Source of the DNA: Dipetalonema caudispina
Lineage: Eukaryota; Nematoda; Chromadorea; Rhabditida; Onchocercidae
NCBI GenBank assembly: GCA_013365325.1
Contig: JABVXV010000264.1
Coordinates: forward strand, 24,319 to 88,318
Length of the DNA: 64,000 nucleotides
Direction of reading: 5' to 3'
The notes below the pieces were generated by a model that was not told the origin of the DNA, did no database searches, and saw nothing but the letters and a program-made list of their open reading frames with translations. Position numbers and translations under genes: made by a program. Below, piece after piece: positions 36,993-50,853 of this stretch. Numbering within the stretch: position 1 is the stretch's first letter; every line of letters starts with the position of its first letter.

Positions 36993-39900
36993 GACATTTT
37001 AACAAATTTTATTAGTTTTCGATATGAGTTCTAAATGATTTAAAAAGTATTACTCCTTGGATATTTAAAATCTAAACGATTTAAAATTAAATATTCATCA
37101 TTCAAATTGTTGAAACTTTACTCGAAATTGAAACAAACATCATATGATTCATCGAATATTATTTTGGATGATTAAAAAAAGATACACAGAAACAGTGACA
37201 TTACTTATTCATTTTAAAATTTTTAAAAGATTAAATTCTCATTTTTAAATGCTAAATTATTTATATTCTATCCTTTTTATCATTAAATATCTTTTGTAAA
37301 AAAAAAAAAAAAAAAGACAGAAAATGAAGCGATTTTACCCCCTCTCAACAAATTTTTCACTTTCATTTTTCTCTCCTTTTTTTCCTTTTTTTTTTTTTTT
37401 TTTATTTTCTTTTTTATATCATTTAATCATTATCACTGAGCGTAAATGATTTTATTTTACTTTTTTTTTTTTCTTATCCATTCCGCTGATGATATATTTT
37501 TTTTTTTTTTTTTTTCATTTTTCCGGTTTTTTGTTCGTCTATCATCTTTCCATATCATTCTAATCTATCATTGTTTTCATGCAAATTTATCGCTATGAAA
37601 CACTGATTTAAAATTTGTTATTATCACATTAGAGACAAAAAAATATGCCGACAGTTGAAAATTTTAATTAATCAATTTTTGTCTCTTCTAAAAAGCTTCA
37701 TGGATGATTGTTGACCTTGGTAGCATTCTAATTTAATTTTTTTCTTCCACTTTTTCTTTCGCTTTCTCTCTCTCTATTTCTCTCTCCCTCTCTCTCTTTT
37801 TTGCTATTATTTTCTATAATAATTTTGAAATGATTAAGAAACTAGATAAAATGAATGCAAATTGATGTTTTCATGAAAAAAAAAAACTTCCTTTTTCGAT
37901 TCAAATTCGACAGCAAAAAAAAAAAAAAAGAAAATTTCTTCTTTTGATAAAAACTTTGAAAGTGAGGAGAAAAAAAAAACAAGAAATATTGAAAATATCT
38001 AACATTTAATAATATATTATATTTATGCTGCGAAGTAATAACAAATAATTTTATTATTACTATTATTATCATTAATTATCATTATTATTATTATTATTAT
38101 TACTAATTATTATTAATATTATTATCATTGTTATTATTATTTATAATTAATAATATTGTTATACTAACAACAAAATATTTCATCATACATTTCAAGGATA
38201 ATGGATGAGGAAGTACAGCAATCCAATTTGAAATTTAAAATTTGACATATTACATTATATCTATTTCATTTGTATACTACGAAATTTCTATCATTTTTAA
38301 TAAAAATTTAAGTATTTGTAATGTAATATAATCATAAATTTTCGGTGTTTTGCATATTTTTGTTAATTTATTTCATAGAATTTATTACTATAAAATAAAG
38401 CAATTCAATACAAATATAAATATTCATTCCGGAACAAACATTATCGTGGTGACAGCATTTCGAATGTCATTGACCCGTACATCAATAACATGCAAAAAGT
38501 TGTCGATAAGAAAGTACAATTAATCCCATTCAATAATTTCGACAAAATATATATATGTATATGAAATTTAATATCTGATAGGAATAGAAGGATCAATATC
38601 CATTACTCATTCTTGATTACAATCTTTCATTAAAGTGTAAGAAAGTTGAACGAATTTTAGTTCAACACATCGATAACAAATGAAAATTTTGGAGGAAAAC
38701 AAGAAATATTTTTGTAGAAAAATTCGATAAAAAAACATAAATTGAACATATTTTATTCATTTTTAAATTTAAATTTCACAAATTTTTAATTAGTTTAGTT
38801 GTCTATGAAAGATTTTTATAATAGTAAACTACGAATAGACTAATCGAAGAGTAGTATGAATTATAAATATTATCGAGAATTGAATAGTAACATTGAAAAC
38901 GATAATGTTTGCCTGGAAATGATAATGTTTTTCTGAAAGTAATAATATTTGTCCCTATGAAATCGGATTCAGATTCCTCATTGAAAGTTGTTTAAAATGA
39001 GCAGAATGAAGATGTATTGTCTGTTAAATAATGCTAATTTATGCATCATCAAAGTAATTCTCTGGTTGATTTAATGGTTGTTGTTAATGAAGCAGAAGAA
39101 GCGGTAAGAATAAGATAAGCTAAGATGTGATGAATGCTAATACATTGAAATAAAGATTGTATGTACAGCTAAGCACATTTTACCCATTTTACTAATATTT
39201 TGATGAAATGAATTAAATGAAATTAATTAATTAATAGTCTTTTATAAATGAATGTCTATAAGGGAGTGAAATGTATTCCAAATATTGCTAAGATATATTT
39301 TAATGACATATGAAATAATTGTAAAAATAATTTTGGTAATATTCTTTTATCATCATATTTTTCAAATAAAATGTTTTAAGGAAAACATATTCAAATAAAT
39401 TAATATATTATGATAAATGTATCATTTCTTTGTTGCATTAAATTTTGAAATATTTAAAATAATTAATTGATATCATCATGCTGAAACATGAAAAATAAAT
39501 ATAATCTAAGGAAGGCAAATAATTTTATTTGTCCTTATTTCATTTAAAGCTTTTTTTCATCCTTTATTGATTATTATGTTAGAATTATTTTAAGGAAACA
39601 ATTAATTTATTATTAATTAATCTAGCATTAATTTAATTAGTCAAATTTTATAGAAAAATCTTGAACGAATTATACATTTATAACTGATATTTCAACTTTT
39701 TAAAGATATCAGTTTGGTAATGTTTATCATTTTGACGCATTTCATTATTGAGTAATGCATTAACTGATAGCAAAACTTGTTGCAAACATTTGTATACTTA
39801 AAAAAAATAATCAAAATAATAGCAAATAAAAATGAAATCGATTAATTAAAATATATTAATATTAACAATAATAATAATAAAATTGTATATTATTAATTTA

Positions 39901-42900
39901 CATATATCATCTTATAATGGGATAAGAATTCAAATATCGCTTACAAATGAGTATTTCAATTAATTAATTCTATTTTTTTTTTTTTTTTTTTTTTTTTTTT
40001 GATAATTATATGTTAAGGGCGAATTAGTTAATACAGTTAGAATAATAAATTTAATTTATTTATAAGAACGATGAAATATTGGTATCAGTGAAAGAATGGC
40101 ACAATTTTCTTTTTTTTTTTTTTTTAACTTTAAATTTATCATCTATTAACTTTTCTGCTTCTTCTTCATTTGTCCTACTTTTTTCCTCATTGAAAAATAT
40201 ATTGGAAAAATTAATTAGTCCATCCCTTTTATCTATTGACCATTCTAATAAATAATTTTGTTTACACATAAACAACAAAATTATCATCCCATGCATGATA
40301 ATTTGTTGCAATTAAAAGTAATTTTTATTGACAATATTTGCATGCAAAATGTTCAATGACATGGAAATTGTTAATTGTTTGTTGACATCGATAATAATAA
40401 TTTCTTTATAAAATTATGAATAATTCCTAATTCATTCATTTCTTATATATTTCATATATTTTTGAAATATTAATTTGAATTTGTTTCTATTCAAAAAATT
40501 TTCTAAAGATTTAGTTTATTTTGAAATGGATTCATTTTTCATGTTTAGCATTAAAATTTAATATTTCATTTAATCTATTTTTATCATTTTACAATATATT
40601 ATAATATAATTTTGTATTGTTCTTTTTTCTGTCCTGCTCTAAACTAATGCTTGTAGTGAACTCACAAAGAAATAAATTTAAAATTGTAATGTTTCAGGTA
40701 ACCTTCAACAGAAAATATACTTCAGAAATTTTTAAAAATAAGATAAAAAACCTGAAATATTCTTTTATGTTATAATAATTTCATTTATGGCCAAATAATT
40801 ATAAGTGAAAATATATGAACCAAAAATTTGCTAAATTTTGTAAATTGTACAATACTATTACTATTAACGCTCCATGAAATATATGCAAAATGGCTTTGCT
40901 ATATTTCATAGGGAATTATTTCATTTAATTTTACAGTAAACTATTTACGATAAGTAATGAAATAAACAAAATTGATAAAAGTTCATACAATTGAAAACAG
41001 CTTTGAATATTTAAATTTTTTGCTTGAATTTTGAATTTCATTAATAATCAAAAATTGCTTCTAATTTTTCTCTTTCTGCTTATTTCATACTACTATACTA
41101 CAATCTAATCTTTCTACAAAAATTTACTGTATACTTATCACTACTCTCTCCCTTAAAAAAATTATTTTTTAATTCTTTACTTCTTTTTTTCATCTACCGA
41201 AAAGAAAAAGAAAAAAGAAATCACTTCTCAAGGTATCAAATAACATGATTAAGCAGACAATACATCAATGACCTTTCTATAACCTTTAATTTCAGTTAGC
41301 CTAAATCAATTAATTTAGATGAATCCATTAACTATTAGTCCACTATCCGAATTCAAATATACTAAATATAAATTCATCCTGCGGTGACTAATGTCACCAC
41401 AGGATGAATTCTAATATTGGAAACAATAACTACAGTAATCATACAGTACTCTTAGACTACTATTAGCAATGTTTACAATATAGCAGAAATATCTTAATAG
41501 CAGCAATAGTAGCCATCGAAATATTACCAATATTATTATTACTTATATTATGGTGTGACCTCTGAGGTTATTCCTCTCAAGGTTATTAATAATTAACAAC
41601 CTTTGAGGTTAATAATTTTGTAAAGAATTTCTAATAGCCTCAGTTTGCCCTTCATATCTTCTCAAATTTACATATTTATTTGACTTTTTTTCCTTTTTCA
41701 TCTTGTACGAAAGGGAGAAAATTGGCCAAGATACATGGGAGGAAAGGAGGCAAAAACATCTATTATCAGGTCATTTGTCAAGGATTTAATTGACCTTGTC
41801 TTCACTTGCTTTGCTGTCTTCCTTTACTAACAACAATAACAAAATCAGCCCAACTAATACTTGCATCAATTCGATAACTTTTTAATTGAAACATATTTTT
41901 AAAAAAAATTTTCAACAAAATGAAAATTTCAGCAATTTTATTACAATCTTATATTAATAATATAAATTTATAAACAAGAAGTATCGAATTAATTGGGGGA
42001 TAAAAAATAAAGATAAATAATCATTCATGTCATTTCTTCCAAATAAATTATTGAATAAAATTTATTTCAATTTATTTAATAATTATCAGGAATGATTTAA
42101 TGCATTTATTGTATTGACCATTAAAAAAATTTAATATTTATTAATTGTAGTATTAAAAGAAGCTATCGATATGTCAATAAAATTATTTAATCAATAATAA
42201 TAAAACAAAATATATGATATTAATCGAAATCATTCATTTCTATCAATCAATTTTTCAGAACAAAAAAAAAAAAAAGTGAAAGAAAAAAAAAAATTCAAAT
42301 AATTTACTAACCAGTACAAGTATTATATTTAATCGATGATGCATAACCTTTATCACAACGACATTCACCATTTATCATATCCCATGAACCTGTAGCTTTG
42401 CAAACATATGTTGGCTGCTTGGTACCATCTAAAATTTATTTTTAGTATCATTTAAAAAAAAAAAAAAAATCACATAATAATTTCAATAAAACTCAGCAAT
42501 AACATGACATAATTGCAAAAATATATTAAAACGAATAAATTGTACAACAATAAATTATATTAACATTACACGAAATAAATGTAATATGTAAAAAATTTTC
42601 ACACAAAAAAAAAAATAAATCAAAAAAATTTTTAAATTGATTATAAAAATTTAAAAAAATGAACGGAAATATACCAATTGGTGAAGAATTTGGAACACAA
42701 TGACCATTTACAGCAATGATTGAATGTGCTTCAGCACCAGTTACTGTTTCCGGATAATGTACAAATGAACGAATTGTTTCCGGACATACTTCATAAAAAA
42801 TCTAAATAAATTAGTAAAAAAAAAATATGATAGCTTTTTCTTTGCTTCAGCGATATAAAAGAATTGTTTAGCAAATTGTAAAATTAATTATAAATTTATT

Positions 42901-45900
42901 TTCAAAAAAAAAAAAAAAAGTTTTTTTCTTTTTGTTAAAAGATAATTGAAAAGAATTATTTTCATATTTTGCATTTTATAAAATAAAAAATTTAAGTTAA
43001 TTTTTGTATATATGAACATTTTTTCTTTTTTTTTAATTCCTACAGATTAGTTTTTATTTGGAGAATTTTATTTTGCTTTCAAAGCAATTAAATCATTCAT
43101 TTCATCATTTAAAGAGTATGCATGAAAATTTTAACTTAATTTCATCTAAATTAAGAAAATACAATTCATTCATTCAAATTTCAACGATACTTGATTACTG
43201 ATTTAAAATCAATGAAATTATATGCAGGATAAAAAATGCAAAATATACAATTCAGATTTACATAATTATTTAATAATTCACTAAATTTTCACTTTTTTTG
43301 AGTTAGAATTTTTTTTTTCTCATTACTTTTTCAACTTTTTAAATTACATATTTCTAATGTTTAACAAATTACCTTTCAAATATAATTCAAAATTAAAATA
43401 GATAAAATAAGTTAGCATCCTGTGGGAAAAAAAAAAAAAAAAAAAGAAAGAAAAACTTTGCATTGAAATTTAATTCATTTAACCACCATTCATAATGTTA
43501 GCTTTTCTCTCTTTCTTTCACTACCTCTCTCTTCTATCTTATTTCTCATCATGCTAATGAAATTTAAATTTCTTCTGCCAATATTTAATACTAACCCTTT
43601 AAATGAAATAATGCTAGAGAGATAATTAAAATAAAATTTTGATGAAATTGCGTGCCATGATCATCTTTTGCTTATCCTTCTTTACTCTCATTTTATTACA
43701 TTTTATTCCATTGAAATGATGATGCACCAATAAAATTCTCAAACTTTCACCTTCTCTTCAATTTCATTTTCATTCCTTTCCTGAACTCTCTCTTATCATC
43801 ATTATTAATCTTATAATGAATAAATTTGTATTATTAAAATTCACTGATTTCAATTTCGTGTAAAATTGCAATTGAATATTTCAAAATTTTATTCGCTAAA
43901 ATTCGCAACAAAGAAAATATTTTAGAAATTTAATTTATCTTTAAATGTAAGAAATTAAAATAAAAATGAGTAATGTTTATCAAGTAGCCCATTTATACGT
44001 AATTCATTTATTAATTTTAAATATAAAATTCAAATCTAAATAAATCAATAAAATAAGTAAATAAATAAACAAATAAATAAATGCAATTGAATTTTTTGCT
44101 TCACAATTGCTTATAGCATTTCATTTTTCACTTCATTAATTCTTTATATTTCATTTGAAAAAAAAAAAACCAAATAGTTTAAATTATTGGAAATTTTTTT
44201 TTTGCTTTTATACTATTTAAGATTATTTTAATTCTTTTCCCATTATTTTTCCCCATTAAAAATTTGAAATTATTAAAAAGCATAGCAAATTGTATTGTAT
44301 GAATTTACAATTGATGGGTGAGATACTTTTGACAAAATTGACAACTTCCTAATGATGATTTTATGATTCTGTTTAGCATTATTCTAATTCATTATTGGTG
44401 CAATCATGACCTTTTAGATAGTTCAATGCAACTCAGACGATTATCATAAAACAATCTTAATTACCCATAAAATTGGTTGTTTCGATGGTTTGTGTGGGAG
44501 GGTCAGTTACCCCTAAATTACACTTCAAAGAAGATTGATTAATCACTTTCTATATCGTATCTTTCTTCTACATTCTCCTTCAACAATATCTTTCCTTATT
44601 TGACCTTACTGGAATAAGTTCATTTCAATGCTATAACGTAACAATAAATTCAGCATTTGTGATCTTCTCATTTTTAACTCTCAATATTTTAAATGCTTTA
44701 AAGCAATATGGAAAATAAACATACGATCATAAAAAAAATATACTACAAAAAAGTTACTATTAGATTACATTTTTAAATATTTCAAAAATGATAATATAAT
44801 TTTGAAATGTATGAATTTTTCAAATTTATTTTGCTTTTCTTCTAACTTCTTTTCATCTATTACTATTCTTACTTGAATTTCTTTTTTTTTTTTTCTGAAA
44901 ATTCGTACAACTTTTTTGAAGTGGGAGAAAATAATGATAACTTTTAATAAATTATTTCAAATCGTTTAAATAAATTGATAAAAATTTAATGCAAAAGATT
45001 TCCAACGTTTGTATTAAAAACGTTCACGCATTTATAATTTTATTAAATTAAACCGTTTTAATTAAATTCGATAATAATCAAGCATAAATGATCATCAAAT
45101 AAATGAATGCTAATAATAAGTGTATTTTTCATTCAAAAAAAAAAAAAGCGCATTTTAATTTAATTTAATTTATCTGTAAATAAATAGATGGAAAATTTAG
45201 TTTAAATTTACTTTAATGAATGTAATCAAATAGTTATAACCTTAACATTTAGTATCGATATACAAGCACCCGAATCTCGAAAAGCGAAATATACAGCATC
45301 TTTAGTAACCGTATAACTACGCACTTCTTGATTTACAGCAGCAGTTGTTGGATCGTATTTCGAATGTCGTCCGGTATCAGCCGTTATTCGATCTATTAAA
45401 TCCCTGAAAAATTTTCATTTAGATTAAGTGAACATTCTAATATTATCATACTTTTTGTGTAATATGCAAATGAATGAAATATTAAAATAATTTTATATAT
45501 AGGCCAAAAATAAATTAAAATTTATATATATTTTAAACATATTTAAAAAAAAAAATTCTAAAATATGAAAATTTAATGTAAAATTAAAAAAAATTTCTAA
45601 TCAGTTTATTAAAAAGAAAATTTAACTATTATTAAAAAAGTAAATATTGTTTACCAATAATCAGAATTCCAAATATTTCGATATTGTTCATTGTTCATCA
45701 CTTGAACAGCATATAAACGAAATGTTTCCTTACATGAACGAGCATTACCTGGGAATTCACTACAATCACGCATCGTAAAAGTTATCTGAAATAAAAAAAT
45801 TTTAATTTAATTGAATAACAAATATCACATAGGAAGACTTTCCTTTGTTCAAGAATTACAAACATTTCAATCGTTTGAAATAATCAAAAATGACGAATCA

Positions 45901-48900
45901 TTCCAATATAATTTATATATAGTACAAAAGAATTAAAAAAAAAAAAAAAAAGAAAAACTTTAAACTTTTGTTAAAATGTAACTAAATTTTAATTATTCAT
46001 TAATGAATAATAAATCAAAGAAAAAAAAAAAATTGAAATAATCCCTCTTCACTTTTCCTTCTTTCCTTCCTCTTCCTCTAAAAAAAAAAAAAAACCCAAA
46101 AATTCTTTATTTTTTTTCTTTAAAATAAATTCTTTCGTATAAAATTCTCATTTTTTCCATTGGAAAAATTTCAAGAATAAAGTATAAAAAAATTTTTTAT
46201 CAAAAGAGCAAATTGTTTTAAAAATGACTAAAAATTGTGAAGTAATTTCTTTTTTTTTGGATGGAAATAGAATTTGATCAAATATTATTTGCCCATATTG
46301 CTGATAACAATAAATGATTTGAAATTATCATTGAAATTAAAGGTTAAAGTTAGAAAAACGATATTAAATAGTTAAAAATTTATAATAAATACAAAACTAA
46401 CAAAAATCAAATCAATGTAATAATAATGAAAAAATCATATAAATTTTTTTTTCAAAATCATATCATTTTTCATATACAAAAAAAAAAAAAAAAGAAAAAC
46501 TAGAAGATCAATTCAATAATTGACAAACTTCAACATGTAATCGATTTGCTCCTTTGACATTAATTATCGGTGTTCGTAACCAATTGTCAACATTTGGTTG
46601 ATCAACATTACAAACGACATATGCACGGCGATTATCGAGACCTTCCGGTCCACGATATGTTTCTTCAAGCCACTAAAAAAAAGAATTTAAAAAAAAATAA
46701 CAAACATTTAAACTAATAAAAAAAAAAAAAAAAACTTAAAAAATTTAATAATATAATTACGTAAATATTTTATAATAATTATTTAATAAAAATTGATAAA
46801 TTTATTTCCATTTATTTTTTTAATCCCTTTTTTTTCTACACAAAAAAAAGATATAAGGTAACAAAAGAGCGAAATTATTAATTAATCCTACAGGTGTACC
46901 CATTTTCTCTTCCTCCATTCATTCATTTTTTTTTTTTTCTTTCCATCATAATAGTAAATTTAGGACATTTGGACATTACAATGCTATCCCTATTGGTCAC
47001 TACTAATAAGCACCCTTAAATATAAAAGGAAAAAAAAAAAAAAAAAAGATTTTTCCATCCCTTCATACTACACTATAATCAACAACTATCTATCTTTTAT
47101 ATTTCAAATTCATTTTATTTGATAGAGGGAAAAGAGAGAAGGAAAGAGAAAGAGAAAAAGAAAGAAAGGAAAAAAAATCTATTTTATAAAAAAAAGTTTT
47201 TTTTTTTTTCGAAAAGAATTTTTCAAAATATATCTTAAATTTTTAGCATTTCATATGTCATTTTAATCGATATGTATTACATAGACATATATTATTATAT
47301 CAATTTAATTTTTTAATTCACACTTATTAATTTATTCAAATTCACTAAATATTAAATTTTAATTTTATTTACACCTATTCTTTCTATAGTTAAATTATTT
47401 CTTGTTTTTTTTTTGCGAAAAATTTGAATATAAGATCCTTTTTAGGATAATTTTTAAGAGTAGAAAGAAAAGAAAAAAGCTTCTTTTATTGATTAGTTAT
47501 AAATTATCTTATTGATGATTTCAATGATTCTATTGTACATTTACCTATTTTATGCATAAGTGACCTCATGAGATAATGGACAACACATTACAAGAATGTA
47601 TGGTATAGCACATGTATTTGGTTAACCTCATAATGACCTTTAGAATTTTTTTTTTTTTTGCTGATATTCAATTAATGATACAAGTTGTCTTTTATTAACT
47701 TTAGCAATTTAGTATTACTAAATTAACAGGCATGAAGAAAGGATGATTTATAAGCATTCATAATTTTTACAACTTTTACCTATCAATTATTTAATTAAAG
47801 ATATAATATTTCTGTTTGTTTGTTTATTTCGACATAATTTTTAGCAGGAAATGAAAGAAAAAATTTTTTTCAAATTTTTGTAAAATATCGGTAAATTGGA
47901 CAAATAGGCAAAATGCGAAAAAAATAAAAATAAATAAATTTCTGATAAAGCAAATAAAAAAAATTGTGCAATTTTTGAATGCATTCTTTTGGTTTTATTC
48001 ATTGCTTCAAAAAATGATTTAATATATTTTAAAATAAAAAAAGGAATCACAATTCTTTGTATTTTTTTTTCCCGGAAGATTTAAAAGAAGTTTGTTCATT
48101 GTTAAAAATTCATTCCAATATTCTAAATTTTGAAAAATGGATTAATCTGAAATAAACTGTTACATTAAAATCTTGTTAAAAGTTGGCAAATAATTGAAAT
48201 CAATTATAAAACAATTAAAGTACATTGAAAAATATCCATGCAAAAATATTTGTTGTTTGTTTATTTATTTACTTATTTGTTAATTTATTCCATTTGAAAA
48301 AATTAAAAATTCAATAAATTTGTATTTATTTATTCAATAATTCTAACATATTTTGAAGGTTATCCATCTTATAATGAATATTTTGCTTATGCTTTTTACT
48401 AATTAAATACATATTTGTTATTTTCAATTTATTTACCATTAAACAACAACAACAACCATAGATGGACAATATAGTAAAAATATTACTGTCCATTATAAAA
48501 AGCCACTTAATTGAATGAGATAGAAAATCTATCCTTTTCATGATAACCATTTATCTCAAAAGGGTACTTCAATTTTTCTCCATTACCTTTAACCTCTTTC
48601 TTTCTTTCGTTCATCATTTCATTCGTCCCTCTACGATAACTAATATATTCCTTTCATTATTAATCGTTATCATCATTTTGTATAGACATATTTCTATTCA
48701 TTTATCATCACATCTTTTTGACCTCAAAAAAAAAAAAAAAAAAAAAAAGAAAAAAATTACTTCCACTAAATTTAAACTGACCCATCTTATCATTTGAAAA
48801 TCTAACCTAACAAACAAAAATTATTGTTATTGTTGTTGTTGTTATTATTATTGTTGTTGGATAATGGCATAGAACTAACAACTATCATCACCTACCTCAT

Positions 48901-50820
48901 AATGATACTCCAATAAACATCAAGGTTAATTGACTTATTTAATGGATTCCTCAGTTCCGCTGTATACATACATATCATAAAATTGTGTTATATTTGAAAT
49001 TTTCAAAAATCTATATAAATTACAACAATGAAAAAAAATTATTTGTTAGATTAATTTCATGAAATCTAATTTTTTTTTTTCAAAAAAAAAAAAAAAAAAA
49101 ATGCAATTTTCTACAATAGATAAATTTACAAATAAAATTTTAAATTTAACAAAGGAAAAAAAAAAAAATGTTATATATATATATATACATATGTATGTGT
49201 ATGAAAAATTTTTCTAATATGTTTTTTTTTTTCCCTTCTTTCTTTTTTTTTTTTTTTTCCCTTTTTTCTTTCTTTTTTTTTTTTTTTTTTTTTTTCAAAT
49301 AAAATAAAATAGTTTAAAATAATGAAATGTATCTGGATTTTTAAATTTATTTCAAATAATTGAATGAATAAATAATCGTAACTTACTCCAATTTCATCAT
49401 CTTCCATATTTGAATGAGTTTGCCAACGTAATTCAGTTGTTGAATTTGATGTATCAAGTAAAACAACTGAAATAAATAGGTATAGTACGATTGGTAAAAA
49501 AAAAAAAAAGTTGAAAGAAAAATTTAAACTTTTCTTCCAATCAATTTGATTTGTAAATAGCTTGCAATTTGTTGTCATTTTAAGGATTTAAATGCTAACG
49601 ATTAGCAGCTTTTTATTATCATTATTATCATTATCACTATCATTGTCATTATTACTCTTATCATATAACAAAATAACACACAAATCTTAAAAACAATTAC
49701 TATACTTAAATGAATCAAATATTAGTTTGGAATGGAAATGAATGAATGAATTTCTATCTTATTTTAGTCAACTTTATTTTTGTTAATGAAAAATTTTTAA
49801 TAGATTTCAATAAACAAAATGAAAAAGAAGAGACAAAGAAACAAGTAATGGTATAATTAAAAAAAAAAAAATTTCAATTTTTTTTTTTGTCATAAATTAT
49901 AATTCTGCAAATATTCAATTGCAATGATAACACTGAACAAAATGAATGATAAGAATGATTACAGATTTGATAATAATTGCAGTGATAATAATATCATTTG
50001 TAACAGTCATCTTTTTGTGGAAAAATAAAAATGGGAAATTTTATCAAAATTTTTGCTAAAAATGAATGCTTTTTCAGAGTCATCTAAAGAAAAAACAGCA
50101 CTTTTTTTTTTTTTTTTTGAAAATTAAGAATAAAAATTGGAAAATAAAAGTGAAATGCAATTAATTATTAAAATTACCTTTTTGTTAAAATTTACTTTTT
50201 TCTTATTTTAAATTTAATAATAATTATTTAACAGCAAGAAGATTTCATTAAGTGTGAGAATTTTTATCCAATATTTGCATACTAAATAGCATATTGTAAT
50301 AAATGAGAACAATTGCATCATCTTTTGGCAATCTTTTCAAGTATCTCTAATGCTTCCTAAAATTAATTAAACAATAATCAATAATTGGTTAAAATTATAG
50401 AATTAATTTGCATCACATATTATACCATTAATTCTTATGCAAATTCAATGAAACTACAAATAATCATTATTTTTTAAACAAATAAATTCCTTTCATTTAA
50501 TTATTTAAATTGATCATTTAAAAAAAATTTTTATCTTATAAAAAAAAAGAAAAAAATTTTTTTTTTTTAATCTTTTCAAAATTTTAATGCATTTCTGCTT
50601 TTATTTCAATCAATAAATTGTGGATAAACAATGAAATGTTAAAAAGTGGAAGGGTTATGAAAATTTCAAAAAAAAAGATAAAAGTAATAAAAGGAAAACA
50701 AAAAAAAAAAAATATATGTAAGAAAAATTTACAAAAAGTAATGAAAAGAAGGAATTTTTGAAATATAATCTAAAAAATATTTAACCGTCAATTCTTTTTT
50801 TTTTTCCTTTTCTTCACTTC

Positions 50821-50853
<33 letters not shown>

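Larger units (their letters stand above)
36676..42311 (-). other. vab-1 intron 7, 5.6 kb
   Basis: This large intron separates the EGF-like exon from the Cys-rich exon. It contains (CT)n at 36961-36993, an ATT-rich tract at 38050-38155, long A/T homopolymers and two strong hairpins near 41371 and 41579. I saw no nested gene. Confidence 0.6.

Noticed and set aside
49171..49578. 135-codon minus-strand frame
   Set aside because: Only the part at 49387-49466 is a real exon (vab-1 exon 2). The rest is read-through into intron homopolymers giving poly-Lys/Phe.
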